Below, piece by piece: positions 48,604 through 61,488 of a stretch of DNA of 64,000 bases. The stretch lies in contig CM048652.1 in NCBI GenBank assembly GCA_026413185.1, positions 7,904,248-7,968,247 of the forward strand, read 5' to 3'. Made by a program: the position numbers and the translations under genes. The stretch comes from Pueraria montana var. lobata (lineage: Eukaryota > Streptophyta > Magnoliopsida > Fabales > Fabaceae). Below the pieces are notes generated by a model. That model was given only the letters and a program-made list of their open reading frames with translations. It ran no database searches and was not told the DNA's origin. How positions within the stretch are numbered: the stretch's first letter is position 1; each line of letters starts with the position of its first letter.

Positions 48604-51600
48604 TTAACTGCTAAGAATAGCATCTTCAATCTCACTCAATTCTTCATTCCTTTTAGCATTCATCTGCTTGCAAAAAATCATAACATATACACAATAAATA
48701 CAATATATTGAGAGACAATATAAAGAAATAATTAGATATATTAATATAAGATGTTGATATTTACTTCATCAATAATGCTACCATATTCACGAAAATGAAA
48801 CATCCTTATAACTTCGGTATCGTAACAGATAGATATAACAGACAAAACAAGATGGTTGTTGATATTAGTTGTTCCTGAAGATTTATGAACCAAGCAAGCA
48901 ACTATTTGCCAATCAACAAATATAACATGGAAGAGAATTGATCTTTACACGGCTCCTGATGATTATTAAAAACATTTAAAAATAATGTGAACAATATTAA
49001 AATCAATTAAAATAATGATTAATGAAATGATTTTTTCACAAAATTGAAATTTTAATTAAATACCTTGACAAATGAAATCAAGTCCATGCATGACATTCTC
49101 AATAATTTATGAACACAATTGTCAGATAACCAAAACAAAGCATCATCAGAATCATCAGTCACTTTTACTTGTATTAAAAAATTGATAGCAAAATATGTTA
49201 ATAGATTAAAAATAATGCAAAATTAATTAAAAGTTCTTAATTTAAATTTATTATCATAATATTAGTATTAATTCCGTTTGATAGGTAATATATACTAACC
49301 GGGGAGTCATTTCATAGTAGAGGTCTGCTGAATTCTCCACTGAATGAAGAAATTCAGTATTTTTAAAATTATATGAACATTCAAACCAAGAACCTTCTTC
49401 AACTATAGCTTTAATTTGAATATAAACAACAGACATCCTGTCCTGGAATATATAAGGTAAAAAAATATATCAGAAATATTAGATAAATTACAAAGAGGAA
49501 AACAGAAATTTAATTATAAATAATAAAACAAAAAATAGATTTAATTTATAAGAATTGGTTACATTGTTTTTTTTTACTTAATTATGTATACATATTCTTT
49601 ATATAAGGTAATAATTTACCATTGCTCTTTGATGTAAATCTCCAACTTTTCTCCTTGGATTCAATATCAAAAATTTGGCATAGCTTATTGTATCAATATT
49701 TCCCAATTGAACATAACGAATGTTGTTATAAATGTTACAGAGTCCGGAGATACAACTGTGATTTAAAAAACATATAAAATGAAGAACATTCATGATAGGA
49801 AAATAGTAAACAATAGTTAATAAAAAATAGAAATAAATACTTATTAGATTAACAAAAATATAAGTAAACATGCCTAGAAAATTTTGTCTGATAATAGGAA
49901 AAATCAGGATTCAACAATACTTTACTGATATTAGCAATGTTGGAAACCACCGTATCACCTACAAAAAATATATTCATAAATAAAAAACAAATATATCTGT
50001 ATTTTGAAAGAGAGAGAAGACGGAGAAAGAAAGAGATAGACACAGAAAATAATGAAACCAATCAAAATAATTCTAAAATAATCAAAATAAATAGAATGCA
50101 AAAATTACTTACCAAAATATGATGGTCCATAGGGCATTATCTTCACCAAATGTAAAGCAATAACAACAGTTTTTTTAGGATCATTGGAGAAAAATTCGTT
50201 AACGACATCAACATGTGGATCGCTTAGTACACATTCAATCTTGCCACTAACAAATGCATTAGGGGTGTACACGGGTCGGGTTGGGTCGGGTTTGGCCAAA
50301 TCCGATACCCGACCCGATCAAAATTTTACGGGTTGGATTGGGTCGGGTTTGTGCAATTTTATTGTGAAATCTGATCCGATCCAACCCGTTCAAAAATGGG
50401 TTGGGTCGGGTCGGGTTGATCGGGTCAGAACATTTAAAAAATATTTTTTATTTTGCAAAAATTAGAATTTTTTATAACAACAATTTGTTTTTGCCTAGAG
50501 CTTTTCAAATATATAATTTCTACATGTCCTCCAAAAAGACCAAATTGTGACAATATTTGATTAATAAAATGAATGGTTTCAATGCTAATACAAATATTTT
50601 ATTTTAAATAGATATTAGCATGAGAAAACATAAACAAAATCAAGACAAAAAATAGAAACAATTAAAAAAGAGAAATATAATTCATGTGTGGTTAAAAATT
50701 AGTAAAAAAATATAGTGTTTTGTATTTTTTAATTTAATAATATATATATATAAAAATTTAATTTTATGGTACGGGTCGGGGTCAAGGGTTCAAAATACAA
50801 AACCCGTTACCCGACCCGTATACTAACGGGTTGGATCGGATTGTGTTCGGGTTTGACCCGAACTCCAAAAAAACCCGATCCGAACTAATCGTGTCGGGTT
50901 GGATAGTGTTGGGTAAACAGGTTACCCGATCCGGTGAACACCCCTAAAATGCATATAGATAATTATAATGTACAGTATGCATAAAAATTATTTGCAAAGT
51001 AGTTAAATTTATTGAAATAATAAAAAATAGAGAAAATTTACACACGTATAATCTGTGACTTCCAAGAAAAGTTTCCTTAGCAGAATTCCTTGTCTAACAC
51101 AGTACCTAACTGATGATATAGCTGTGACTACACCTACAACATCTAATTAAATAAAAGAGAGGTTAATTTAAAAAGTATACTATATGAATAAGTGTATTTG
51201 GAATTGCTAAAATATGAAAGAGTAATTGAAACAATCAATATATAAAAAATTCATTACCGACAAAATAATCTATTTGTGTTTTGCTATTTTTGATTGTTCT
51301 AAGACATATTGGATCCAAAATGTTTGAATCGATATGCTCAGCTTCAAGAAAGGTCACAATGGATTGTTCATGGAGGACTAACTTATAGTTATGTTTGGTA
51401 GTTCTTTCCTTCGCACAGTTACTAAGAACATTAAAGTACTGAAAACTATAAACAAATCCCTCACAAACATTGCAGCCAAGATGGAGTATCTTCCTCAGCA
51501 GAAACAGATATACTGCTGCCCTGTAATGATAACATTGGAATATAAATGCAGTAATTACTTATTTAGACAAAGGAATAACAATAGAGAGTATCGACAACAC

Positions 51601-51821
51601 TTTAAGAATTAAGAACTAAATGATATTTAGAATACAAACAGATTTGTTGTGAATACCTCTGAATCCATTAAAATGATCTGAAGAGAAATAGATTTCTTCG
51701 CTTCATATTCCTCTGTTACATACCACAACCGAATAATTTTAGTCTTGATGAAAGTTATAGGAAAGAACGGCGAAATATCTTTTATTTTGGTTGGTTTAAC
51801 GTCCAGAGAGGACATTTCCAC
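48604..51821 (-). pseudogene. RPA70-like gene 2, hAT insertion in an intron
   Basis: Exons (minus): 51821-51657, 51520-51258, 51142-51046, 50246-50113, 49958-49874, 49755-49620, 49442-49300, 49181-49064, 48955-48775, 48663-48604. It starts MEMSSLDVKPTKIKDISPFF, an OB-fold start, followed by DVVGVVTAISSVR (second OB fold) and a DBD-C-like part where SWFECSYNF replaces the zinc-knuckle region. Exon sizes 97, 85 and 118 nt match the other copies. Exon 2 has a net frameshift near 51480. The exon 8 acceptor reads AA instead of AG (inferred from the 118-nt size). The donor after exon 5 is GC (AG|GCATGT). A hAT element sits in intron 3. Confidence 0.78.
50260..50946. mobile_element. hAT-type element in intron 3 of RPA-like gene 2
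   Basis: Ends TAGGGGTGTACACGG and GGTGAACACCCCTA, with the perfect 8-bp duplication AAATGCAT (50252-50259 and 50947-50954). 687 bp with subterminal GGGTCGGGTTGG repeats and no transposase. It begins 11 bp from the predicted exon 4 splice acceptor (50247-50248). Confidence 0.95.
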
Positions 51822-52409
51822 CGGAGATAGTTAGAGAAGAGAGAGTTAGAAAGAGGTAAGAGAAAGAATACAGAAATAATGTAAGAGTCATGACTATATC
51901 TGAAGGATTTTACTATTACATTTTTTTATATTTGTTAAACTATTAATACAAAACTATACATACATATATTAATAAAACCTTATATATATGTGTGTGTATC
52001 TGTATATATGTATGTATATATGGGGAAATAATCCTATATGTAAAGACATAGATAATATTTAAAGATTATTAGAGTTAAACTATAAAAATATTACAAACAT
52101 GATATAATTGCACCAAAAAATATAATAAATTAAATTAAGAAAAATAATATACTTACTATTAAATAATCATTTGCACAACTTGTTTTATTAATAGTTTTGT
52201 GATGTTTTTAAATAATATAACCTTGTTAATTATTGAATTAATAATTAATAATTAATAACGTTGATTATTAAAAAAATATATAATGGTATTTTAAGTATGT
52301 ATAGTAGTAAATATCTATTTACATAACTTATTTATTCATATGCAAAGAGAATTATATGCATATATATAATTAACAAAATAAGTTCAAACTCTCTCTCTCT
52401 CTCTCTCTC

Positions 52410-52486
<77 letters not shown>

Positions 52487-53217
52487 GTATGTATTATTTA
52501 CACACATATAGAGCTATGATACTATTAAAAAATTAATTACATATTACTCAAGGATTCATGTAAAACACGTATAAAATAAATTATTAAATATTGATAATTA
52601 TTTAAAATTAGTTATAGATGGCAAATAGATCAAAATTTACAGTTGGACTTAAACATTAAGGGATAGAGAATATAGTGAGCCGGTGCGAAGAAACTATTAT
52701 GGGTATGTTTGGGTAACCGTTTGCGTTTGCAAACGGAGGTTGGCAAAAGCATCCAAATCCTTCCCTTTGCGTTCAATTTGGGGTGGGCCATTGGATTCGT
52801 TTGGGAATTCGTGCTGCTTCAAGTTGAATGGAGAACCAAACATGCAATATGTATACGTAAAGAAAGACTATTTGGAGTGAATATTATATTATAGAGAATT
52901 ACATTTTTTAATGAGTGAAAAGGAAAACAAAATTAGAAAAATGTATATTAATGACAATTAAACTACATTAGAAGTTTTAAGGAAATATATATATTGCCAA
53001 ATGTATTTCGAATTTGAGCAGTTAAGACATAATCAATCCATATAAAATAACAAATTATAATTAACATAGATAATTATAAAAATTTGATAGAATGAAAATA
53101 TTTTCTAATATATTTAAAACTGATAAGTCAAATTTTATAACACTATGGGATAGAACCAGATAAAGATAACATAATAACATCTTAAAAAAATGTTCAACGA
53201 AAATTAGATTGAAGAAA
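51822..53217. other. Spacer with (CT)n(TA)n microsatellite
   Basis: No gene seen. A (CT)n tract at 52388-52410 is followed by (TA)n at 52415-52474 and (TATG)n to 52494. Confidence 0.55.
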
Positions 53218-54086
53218 CTACACAGCCACTAATGAAACATCAACCAAATTGTGATGACGAACAAGAAATTCAAATTTAATTTCATCGCCACTCTTCAGCC
53301 CAAACTCCAAACAAAAAGCTCTCCATCCTTGACCAATTTTAATAGTTGTCCTGGGCTTTTTGCTAAAAAGTTGTGCACAGTCCATTGTAACTCTTGAAGG
53401 GTTGCGAAGTACAAGTGTTTTGAATCCAAATTTTTCAAGAAAATAAACAAATTCTTTAGGTAGATTTTGCAGGATATATACATAACAAATCATTTTATTT
53501 TATTATATATAATTGTAGGTGAATATAGTATAAAAATAATATAATGGAACACGAATAATATTTCTTAATGATACACAAATGTATAACGAAAATAATAAAT
53601 AAATACAAACCAGCTGGCTTGAAGATGCTTTGTAATCAGTCAATCTAACATTATAGATTGTTTGCAGTTGTTCAATATGCAATTTTCTATAATGTTTCCT
53701 CACTAACACAACGCTTGCTTGTTCCCTCCAAACTATTAAATGAAACGTTGAGTTTCCTAGATATTTCAAACATAACTCATGATCACCAGTGAGGTTGTAT
53801 AAGTTTCTCAGGTTAGACCAGCCTTCATAGAAAAAAGGTTCATTACGAATAATGTTAACACCAACAATATGTTTGTTATCATGGTGATCACACCGTAAAC
53901 CTGTAAAATTACATAAAAAATTATAATTAAAAATGGACAAAACAAAAGCTACATTTGCTATAAGAAAATAAAAACAAATTGAAATGTAGGAAATCTATAA
54001 CATTACAAAAATACCTGTTCTTTTATATGAACGGTTGAAAATTGACCCTTGACCTCACGAAAAAAGATGGTTGGAATATTCTCCAT
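53218..54086 (-). pseudogene. B3-domain DNA-binding protein, probably decayed
   Basis: Candidate exons (minus): 54086-54015, 53900-53611, 53465-53218. Exon 2 has the end of a B3 fold (FFYEGWSNLRNLYNL, then KYLGNSTFHLIVW). Exon 3 has a second B3 fold: LPKEFVYFLEKFG, LVLRNPSRVTMDC, IGQGWRAFCLEFGLKSGDEI, ending LVDVSLVAV. B3 domains bind DNA in plant nuclear regulators (REM, ARF and LAV families); the two-domain pattern is REM-like. Exons 1 and 2 do not join in phase with the obvious splice sites, and the expected exon 3 acceptor reads CAA rather than CAG. Either it is broken or the model needs RNA evidence. It sits among RPA-like genes on the same strand. Confidence 0.7.
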
Positions 54087-56241
54087 CGAAATAGCTTCAA
54101 AATTGGTATTTGTGAAAGTATACACAAAATTTTCAGATATGACTACAATCGTGCAAGAAATATAAACTTCAGAACCTAATACTTACTTTAGAGAAATGTG
54201 AGAAGGAGAAAATAGAATGGTTAGAAAGAGAAAATGAAAGGCTTTCGATTTTAAAGTAAAAAATCAGTAATCGATAGGTCAGGAAGTCAAAGCAATAGTT
54301 AGTGGAATTATTATATGTGTGGATTACCGATACAAAGAACTATAAAAAAAACGTGTTAAATCATTTAATGGCAACAGTGCATTTCATTTAAATTAATGGT
54401 TTTAAAATATCATCATGTAATCTAATTATTATAAATACATTGAATTATACAAATACCTATTCATATATATTAATATATAAGTAAAAAATAATAATTTATA
54501 TTTATTTATATAAACATAGAGGAAAAATAATACCAGATTTTAATCTAATAAATATCTTAGTTCTTATTTTTTTCTTAATGTGTTACTTTATTTATGTTAA
54601 ATGGATTTTTTTCACATTGTAACATATTAACATCAACATTTATATAGTCGTAAAGAACCTCTTTGGTATAAATATGTTATAATCTAAAAGTACAATGGTT
54701 ACAAATATTAAGATAATGTAATAAAGTAAAAAAAAATACAAGACATAATATATGAAAGAGAAATCGATAGGTCAGGAAGTCAAAGTGTAACACCCTATAG
54801 GATATTACCTTTGTCTCATTATATTGCTCAATTAATAGAAATTAGCAGAGTTACTGCACGGAAACTAAAACTTAACATATATTACATGAAATATATGTAG
54901 TACAAAGCTCTTGACACGTAAGTGTCATACAAAACATAAGAATGGTGCATAAACATAAACTAAAATTCCCATACATTGGAAATTATACATGGCTATACTA
55001 ATAACATATTCCTCCTGGAAAGCAGCTTCGTGCTCCCGAGCTCCTCTCACAAGGCGTCCACCTGCTAACCTGTAAAAACATGGAAACTAAAGGGATGAGA
55101 CATAATGTCTCAGTGAGTGCTCTAAGGACTCTAGGCTGACTCTCTATTCTAGAGACCTCTTGCTTATCTCTCATGGCTTCTCTTTCCCTTCCCTGATACT
55201 CACACTCACAGTTATTATCTCATCACCTCTACGTTACTGTTTCTTAGGATCATACCTTGACCCTTGCTGAGGTACATAGAGTTGGCCTCTTATGCCAAAT
55301 CTAGGGCCATTAGTGCACTAAGGCACCTACACATCATTCTGCTACTCTTGACCACTCACTAAGGTCTCACTTTTCTATAACTTTGGATGGGAACATGTGT
55401 AACCTTTCTTTCCTCTGACTTACCTAACTTGGGCTTACATCACCTTTCTCTGTGAGGCATACCATCTAGCATACCTCTCTGGGTAGCTTACCTTTACTTT
55501 CTAGGGTTTAACTGTAACCCCTTTCCCACCTCTACGGGTAGTATACAGCTACACACTTTCTCATCCAATGTATAGACTTATCTTACATCACTCACCTAGC
55601 AACTAGGCTCATGACTCCTCTCATGTACTAACATAGAACATACATACATCAAGCACATCAACATATCATAGATTATTTCTACAACTGTGTGGTTTGCATT
55701 ATCTCTTTATTTAAATTTTACTTCCACCGCCCATTTTATAATTTGGTTGAGCTCTAGCCAACAAGAGGCATCCCTCTTGAAACAACCTTTAATTAATCCC
55801 TACTGGTCCAAGTGGATTGACTACAACTCCGTTATAAGGAGGAGTCTCTTCTCTAACTTGTTCTTCTCTATGAAGAACCCCTTCTCCCTATGAAGAAGGT
55901 TGTTTTCCCCATGGGTGTCAGGGTGACGGTCCCCATCACTCACCACTAGGGGGCCTCTTAGCCCTAAAACATGACTTATTCCCTTTATTGGGATCATAAC
56001 TTTCCTCTGAAAACTCTTTTATAAACCTTTTCATTAATAATCCTTTTCATAACCTTTCTGAAACTCATCACTCATTGGTGACATAGAGGATCCTTAGCCC
56101 TTTGCACACCGTTGTACGCCGAGCGTGCAACTCTCGGACATGACTGGTACTGGGGAAGGTTCCACCCTATATCGCTGAGGGGATATCTTTTTCTAAAAAC
56201 CTTTCACAAAACTGTAAACTTGGCTCAAAAGCCCTTTTTCT

Positions 56242-56300
56242 GAAACTTAGGGGAAACTCCCCACCTTTTCTGAAACTTAGGGGGAAACTCCCCACCTTTT
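56242..56300. repeat. Short tandem duplication in the solo LTR
   Basis: CTGAAACTTAGGGGAAACTC is repeated head to tail with one extra G. It lies about 320 bp before the GCTTAAGCG block. Confidence 0.8.
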
Positions 56301-56614
56301 TACTAAAAGGCATATGCATAGTCTTAAGTATTTTAAATGTCTTTTATTAAAAGGGTTTATCGTTACATACAATCAATCCTAAGCATAAGGCATAACCACA
56401 CGAATACCACTACCATTATCATCAACAATCAACATCACATAGCATCAAAAAATCATACATAAACATGGGTAAAAGCTTGGGAAGGAACTATGTATCTATA
56501 GCCCTTATATTCTTCCAAAGGTCCCCTTGAAAAGGGTTCCTAAACTACTCTCTTATCATACTTACGCTTAAGCTAGAACCTAATCTCGCTTAACCTAGAC
56601 TGATAACCTTACTC

Positions 56615-56765
56615 CCTACAGTCTCACGCTTAAGCGACAGAGTGCCAAGCTTAAGCGCCAGATCTCTACGCTTAAGCGCCAGAGCTAAGCTTAAGCGCCA
56701 GATTTTCTGAGCTTAAAGCGCCAGAGCCACGCTTAAGCGCCAGATTTTCTGAGCTTAAGCGCGAA
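56615..56765. repeat. GCTTAAGCG-type repeat block
   Basis: At least seven copies of the motif GCTTAAGCGCCAGA or close variants, some followed by TTTTCTGA. The core CGCTTAAGCG is palindromic. Similar motifs are known in legume LTRs from memory. Confidence 0.85.
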
Positions 56766-57458
56766 TTCCAGAAAGCACCTCCAACTCCAGGTGACTCCTC
56801 ACTTAAGCGACGAAAACAGCTCGCTTAAGCGAGAGTCTGCGACTCTGCAAACCCGCGAATCTTCTCGTTTCTGCTCCCATGGCCATCCATGGCCTCCCAA
56901 CCTCTTCCAAACATGTGGGATCGAGTCTAAAACATATCTACATCAAAACCTAGCCCTCAAACATGCTAAAACACTCCCCAAATCAAGCTTAACTCCTCAA
57001 ATCCATCAAAAACCTAACTAAGAGCTAATAAGGGGAAAATAGGGGAAAAGGGTTTCAAAGACAAACAACATAACATAGGAGGGTGAAGGGGAAGCACTCA
57101 CACTGTGGGGTCTTGGATCTAAACTTCGGGGCACTGAGTATTTGATCTCTGCTCCGCTCCTCTTCTCTTCCTCTTCTTCCTTCTTCTCCTCCTTCTCTCT
57201 AACTCTCCTTCTTTCACTTTCTCTCTCTAACTCTCCCTCTCCTCTTTCTATTTAAACCGTTTGTGTGTGTGGGGTTAGTGGGCCTTGGCCCCCCATCAGG
57301 GTCCTATTATCTTATTCCTGTCAACTCTTAATATGAGATAACTATTATTAATAATACCTAAGGGTATCCTTTAACCATTAAATATATAGACTATTCCATA
57401 AAAATATCCCTTTATTGTTTATTTCTAATGTCCGTAAATTTGGGATGTTACCCCTTTA

Positions 57459-57720
57459 TGTAACAGCCCAGCCTCACCGCCTCTTTGGACGTGTCTTGGC
57501 TAAGGACGTGTCTTGGGCCTGGGTCAATTGGTGTACCAGGAATGCATTGACATAAGACTTAAGCATGGAGGATCTTGTGTTTGATTCCTGGGGAGGGCAA
57601 AAACCCTCGCATCCCCGAGGGGGGAGTTCATGAGTGCAGCTAGAGGCGGTGAGGGCCCAGGCCCAAGACACATCCACAGCCAAGACACATCCAAAGAGGC
57701 GGTGAGGCTGGGCTGTTACA
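57459..57720. repeat. Foldback ending exactly at the LTR 3' end
   Basis: Left arm TGTAACAGCCCAGCCTCACC and right arm its inverted copy ending GGGCTGTTACA. The arms pair for about 66 bp with few mismatches. It could be a separate MITE inserted at the edge, but it has no target duplication of its own. Confidence 0.8.
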
Positions 57721-58783
57721 CAAAGCAATAGTCAGTGGAATTATTATATGTGTGGATTACCGATACAAAGAACTATAAAAAAACGTGTTAAATCATTTAA
57801 TGGAAACAATTCATTTCTTTTATATTAATGGTTTTAAAAGATCATCATGTAATCTAATTATTATAAATACATTGAATTATACAAATATCTATCTATATAT
57901 AACAAAAAATATCACTATATGCTTTTACATGAAAATATCTTGTATCATACTAATACAAATATATATAAAATCAGAAGTAAAAAAAATTACATTTATTAAT
58001 ACAATATTAAATATACCGGCATCATCCAGTGCACATATATTATGTTATTTTAAAAATAATTATTTTAATTATAAAAGGGAACAATAGAATAGGCTAGGGA
58101 TAATATTCAATAATAATATCAACTTTAATATCAATTAGATTAGATTAATCAAATAAACTATAAATGCCTATATTTAATACAAATATTGTTATTAAATATA
58201 AATCATTTATTCGAAAGTTATTATAGATATATATATATATATATATATATATAAGAAAATAATATTAATTTAAATTTCTTTATGTAAACATAGAGGAAAA
58301 ATAATATCGGATTTTAATCTAATAATTATCTTAGTTCTTATTTTTTTTCTTAATGTGTTACTTTCTTTATTTATGTTAAATGGATTTTTTACACATTGTA
58401 ACATATTAACATCAACATTTATATAGTCTTAAAGAACCTCTTTGGTATACATATGTTATAATCTAAAAATACAATGGTTATAAATATTAAGATAATATAA
58501 TATAGTCAACAAATTGCAAGACATAATATATGAAGCAACAAACCATTGACAAGTAGTAATACCAACTTATGGAATTGTTAGCCAATTAAATTACCATGAA
58601 GTAAAATATTCTATACAACCAAAAGTAAATATCAAACATTAACATTAAATACAAACACGTGAACATTGTTTTCATCCGTAATAAAAATTCCAAAAAGTGG
58701 ATACAAATTTTGATTAACGTCCACGTAGAGAAGGGATTCAACAAAATATAGAGTGTCAAGGGTCAAATTTTGAATAGACAAGT

Positions 58784-61488
58784 CTAAGAAGAGCTTGATG
58801 ACCCAAATTCAAAGTTACGGCGAATTTCACGATAAATACGATGTGCTCTTGCATTACACTGCATAAAATGAGTGTGAAAAATTAGGAGTCACCTGTTTAT
58901 CTTTCTATAAATTAAATAAAGGATTACTAATTACTAATAATAATATAAATAGCCTGACATTATAACAATCTAAATGTTATTCATATTACCTCGTCTTCCA
59001 CATTAAAGTATGTTTCGCGATAAAACATTGTAATAATTTCACGATCATGACATATCTCTTTAACATTAAAACAAGAGAGATTATGCAATGTGTCATATGG
59101 TTTTTCATGAATCAAACACAACAACTCCATGTCCACCAGCGAATACATTATTGAAGGCCAATCACAAGGTTCTGAAAACTTAACCTAATAAATAAAAAAA
59201 ATTATTAATGATATGTACTAAAAATATAGACAGCTTTATACATATATAATTTATTGTACCACGCAAGTGTAAAAAAATATTGTATAATATGAAAACATAC
59301 CTCATCAGTGTTTGAAAGATCCTTACACGATAACTTCAACAATCTCTCGACATCTTGGTCCGGAAGATTAAAATATGCTACTCCTGATGAATCAGCTACT
59401 TTGAAAACAACAAAATAACTAATAAAAAAAATATAAGTCATTAGCCCATACTAATTGAGGTAAATATTTGAACCAAAAAAATATTATACAAAGAAACAAA
59501 AAATTAAAAAATAATCAAAAGATAACAAATTATTGAGATTCATGGGCATCTATTGTAGAGATAAGAAACTGGACAAAAATAATATTATACATACATAGGA
59601 AAAACCTCTTCATAAAACTCTGTGGCACCAGTCACTATTGAAGTTCTTGGTGTAGCCTTAGAGATATATTCATACCATGATCCTTGTTTAAGAATAGATA
59701 TGATCTTCACTGATACAACAGAAATTGTGTCCTATAAAAAGACATACATGCAATGTGAATAAAATTACATATAGAAATCTATAGCATAAATAAATTACTT
59801 AATAGTCTACCAATTATTATTTTATTATTAAATTTCATATCATTACATAGAATATAATTCGAGATAAAAGATAAGTACAAAGTTGAAGGAAAATATACGT
59901 ACACTTGTAGTGATGTCTATATTAGAAATCTCTTTTTTATCCGGATGAACCAAAAATCGGTGACACAAATTGATATCAGGTAGTTGAAGCCAAGAAAATT
60001 GAACATGACGTTGTCGCAATGAAAAACCCTTGCAATAATAACTAACAATAAAAAAAGAATTATCAATAGTTTCATTAATATATATATATATATATATACA
60101 AAATTGAAACAATATTATTTTATTGTAAACATATAAACATTGAATAGAATTTAACGATTAAGTCACATTGAGGAATCAGTAAAAAATAGATAAGGTTAAT
60201 TCAATAAAATAAATAGAGAAAATTATACCGAGTAACAAAAGAGGTAACTTGTGGACATTCAGTACCCAACATTATCTTGGTAATGTTAGATGAATTCTCA
60301 ATTACAGGATGACCTTAAGAACAAATAACAAGTCCATTAGAAATAAATAACATTATTTTAAATCATATGAAAAAAAAATAGAAATTTATGATTTAATTAC
60401 CTGATAGTGTTTGATTTCATACAATAATATTTTAAATCATAAAATATATATCCTCATAATGAATTTATGCATTACATCTAGATCATAATTATGAACTCTT
60501 ATCTATTTTTTAATTCTTAATATTCACAATATATTATGTAAAATGATATAATAATACCAAATAAAACACCAAAATATGGCATCATCTTAGCAAACTGAAT
60601 CACTACTGTAGGATAGGATGACAGTTCACCATTAAAAAAATCCTTCACAGTTTCAACATGACTATTTGATGATATAAGTTCAACTTTTCCACTGATAAAC
60701 AAAAAAATTCAAAATTAACAAAGAATTGATGAATGATAATAATACTTATTAGGGAAAAAAATACAAACGTTTCGTCTGCAACTTCAAGATATATAGTGTT
60801 GACAACGCTTCCATTTTTTATAAATTTCCTAACAGGTGAGATGGCAGTTACAGCACCAACAAAATCTAGAAAAATGAAATAAAAAAGAATGAATACATTA
60901 AAGTAATAGGGAAAGATTGTAATAATAAAGATGCAGAAGATAATTTATTTATTTAGCTAAGGAAAATACCTATCAAGTACTTTGCTTTTTTCTTCAACAT
61001 GGGTACCATACTGGCATAAACACGATTCAACGCTAGAGCTTTGTGATTTTCACTTACAATTAATGAAAATTCACATTGTTTACGAATAACCAGTCTGTAA
61101 TGATGGTCTATAACTCTGTACTCACCAACATTATCAATAATCGATAGATCTTGTAACCTATAAAATCCACCTTCACAAATATCCATTGAAAGAGAAGCAT
61201 ACACAGATGGGAAAACAGATACTCGTATCTTTGAACCCTTGCAGAAAGAAAAAAAATAATTTATAGATCATCCAAAAATAAGACTATTTATGAAAAAATA
61301 TGTTTATTTCCATCAATAATTAAATATACCTCAGAGTCAGCTATGACCATTTCCATAGAGGACATTATCTGGCTACATTCATTGTCATACGTCTTCCAAA
61401 TACGAATGACATGGGCTTTGATGAACCAAGTTCTCAAAAAGGGCGATAAATCTTTCACATGAACTTCCATAGGGGTGGAAGGTGACAT
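58784..61488 (-). CDS. RPA70-like gene 1, intact, lacks the DBD-C zinc knuckle
   Basis: Exons (minus): 61488-61330, 61237-60970, 60865-60769, 60691-60570, 60313-60229, 60041-59903, 59731-59595, 59418-59301, 59184-58990, 58858-58784. All ten join in phase with GT-AG sites, giving 464 aa with no stops. Residues 1-142 are an OB fold (KDLSPFLRTWFIKAHVIRIW). About 143-245 are a second OB fold (DFVGAVTAISPVRKFI). About 291-440 match DBD-C in order (VKIISILKQGSWYEYIS near 299-314, then VADSSGVAYFNLPDQDVERL), but the four zinc-binding cysteines of that fold are missing. RPA70 binds single-stranded DNA in replication and repair; RPA1-like genes of this type also travel in Helitrons. Whether this one is expressed is unknown. 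Confidence 0.85.

Larger units (their letters stand above)
54786..57720. mobile_element. Probable solo LTR, 2.9 kb
   Basis: Begins TGTAACACCCTATAGG and ends GGGCTGTTACA, with the perfect 5-bp target duplication CAAAG (54781-54785 and 57721-57725). There is no gag or pol inside, and no second LTR, so a solo LTR left by recombination fits best. It contains a GCTTAAGCG repeat block and a foldback at its 3' end. The strand is not known. Confidence 0.75.
54270..58530. repeat. Tandem duplication of a ~490-bp segment, second copy split by an LTR
   Basis: 54270-54761 and the pair 54762-54785 plus 57726-58530 align, both beginning ATCGATAGGTCAGGAAGTC and ending near CAAGACATAATATATGAA. The second copy holds about 320 bp (57902-58230) absent from the first. 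The LTR insertion is only in copy two, so duplication came first. Confidence 0.85.
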
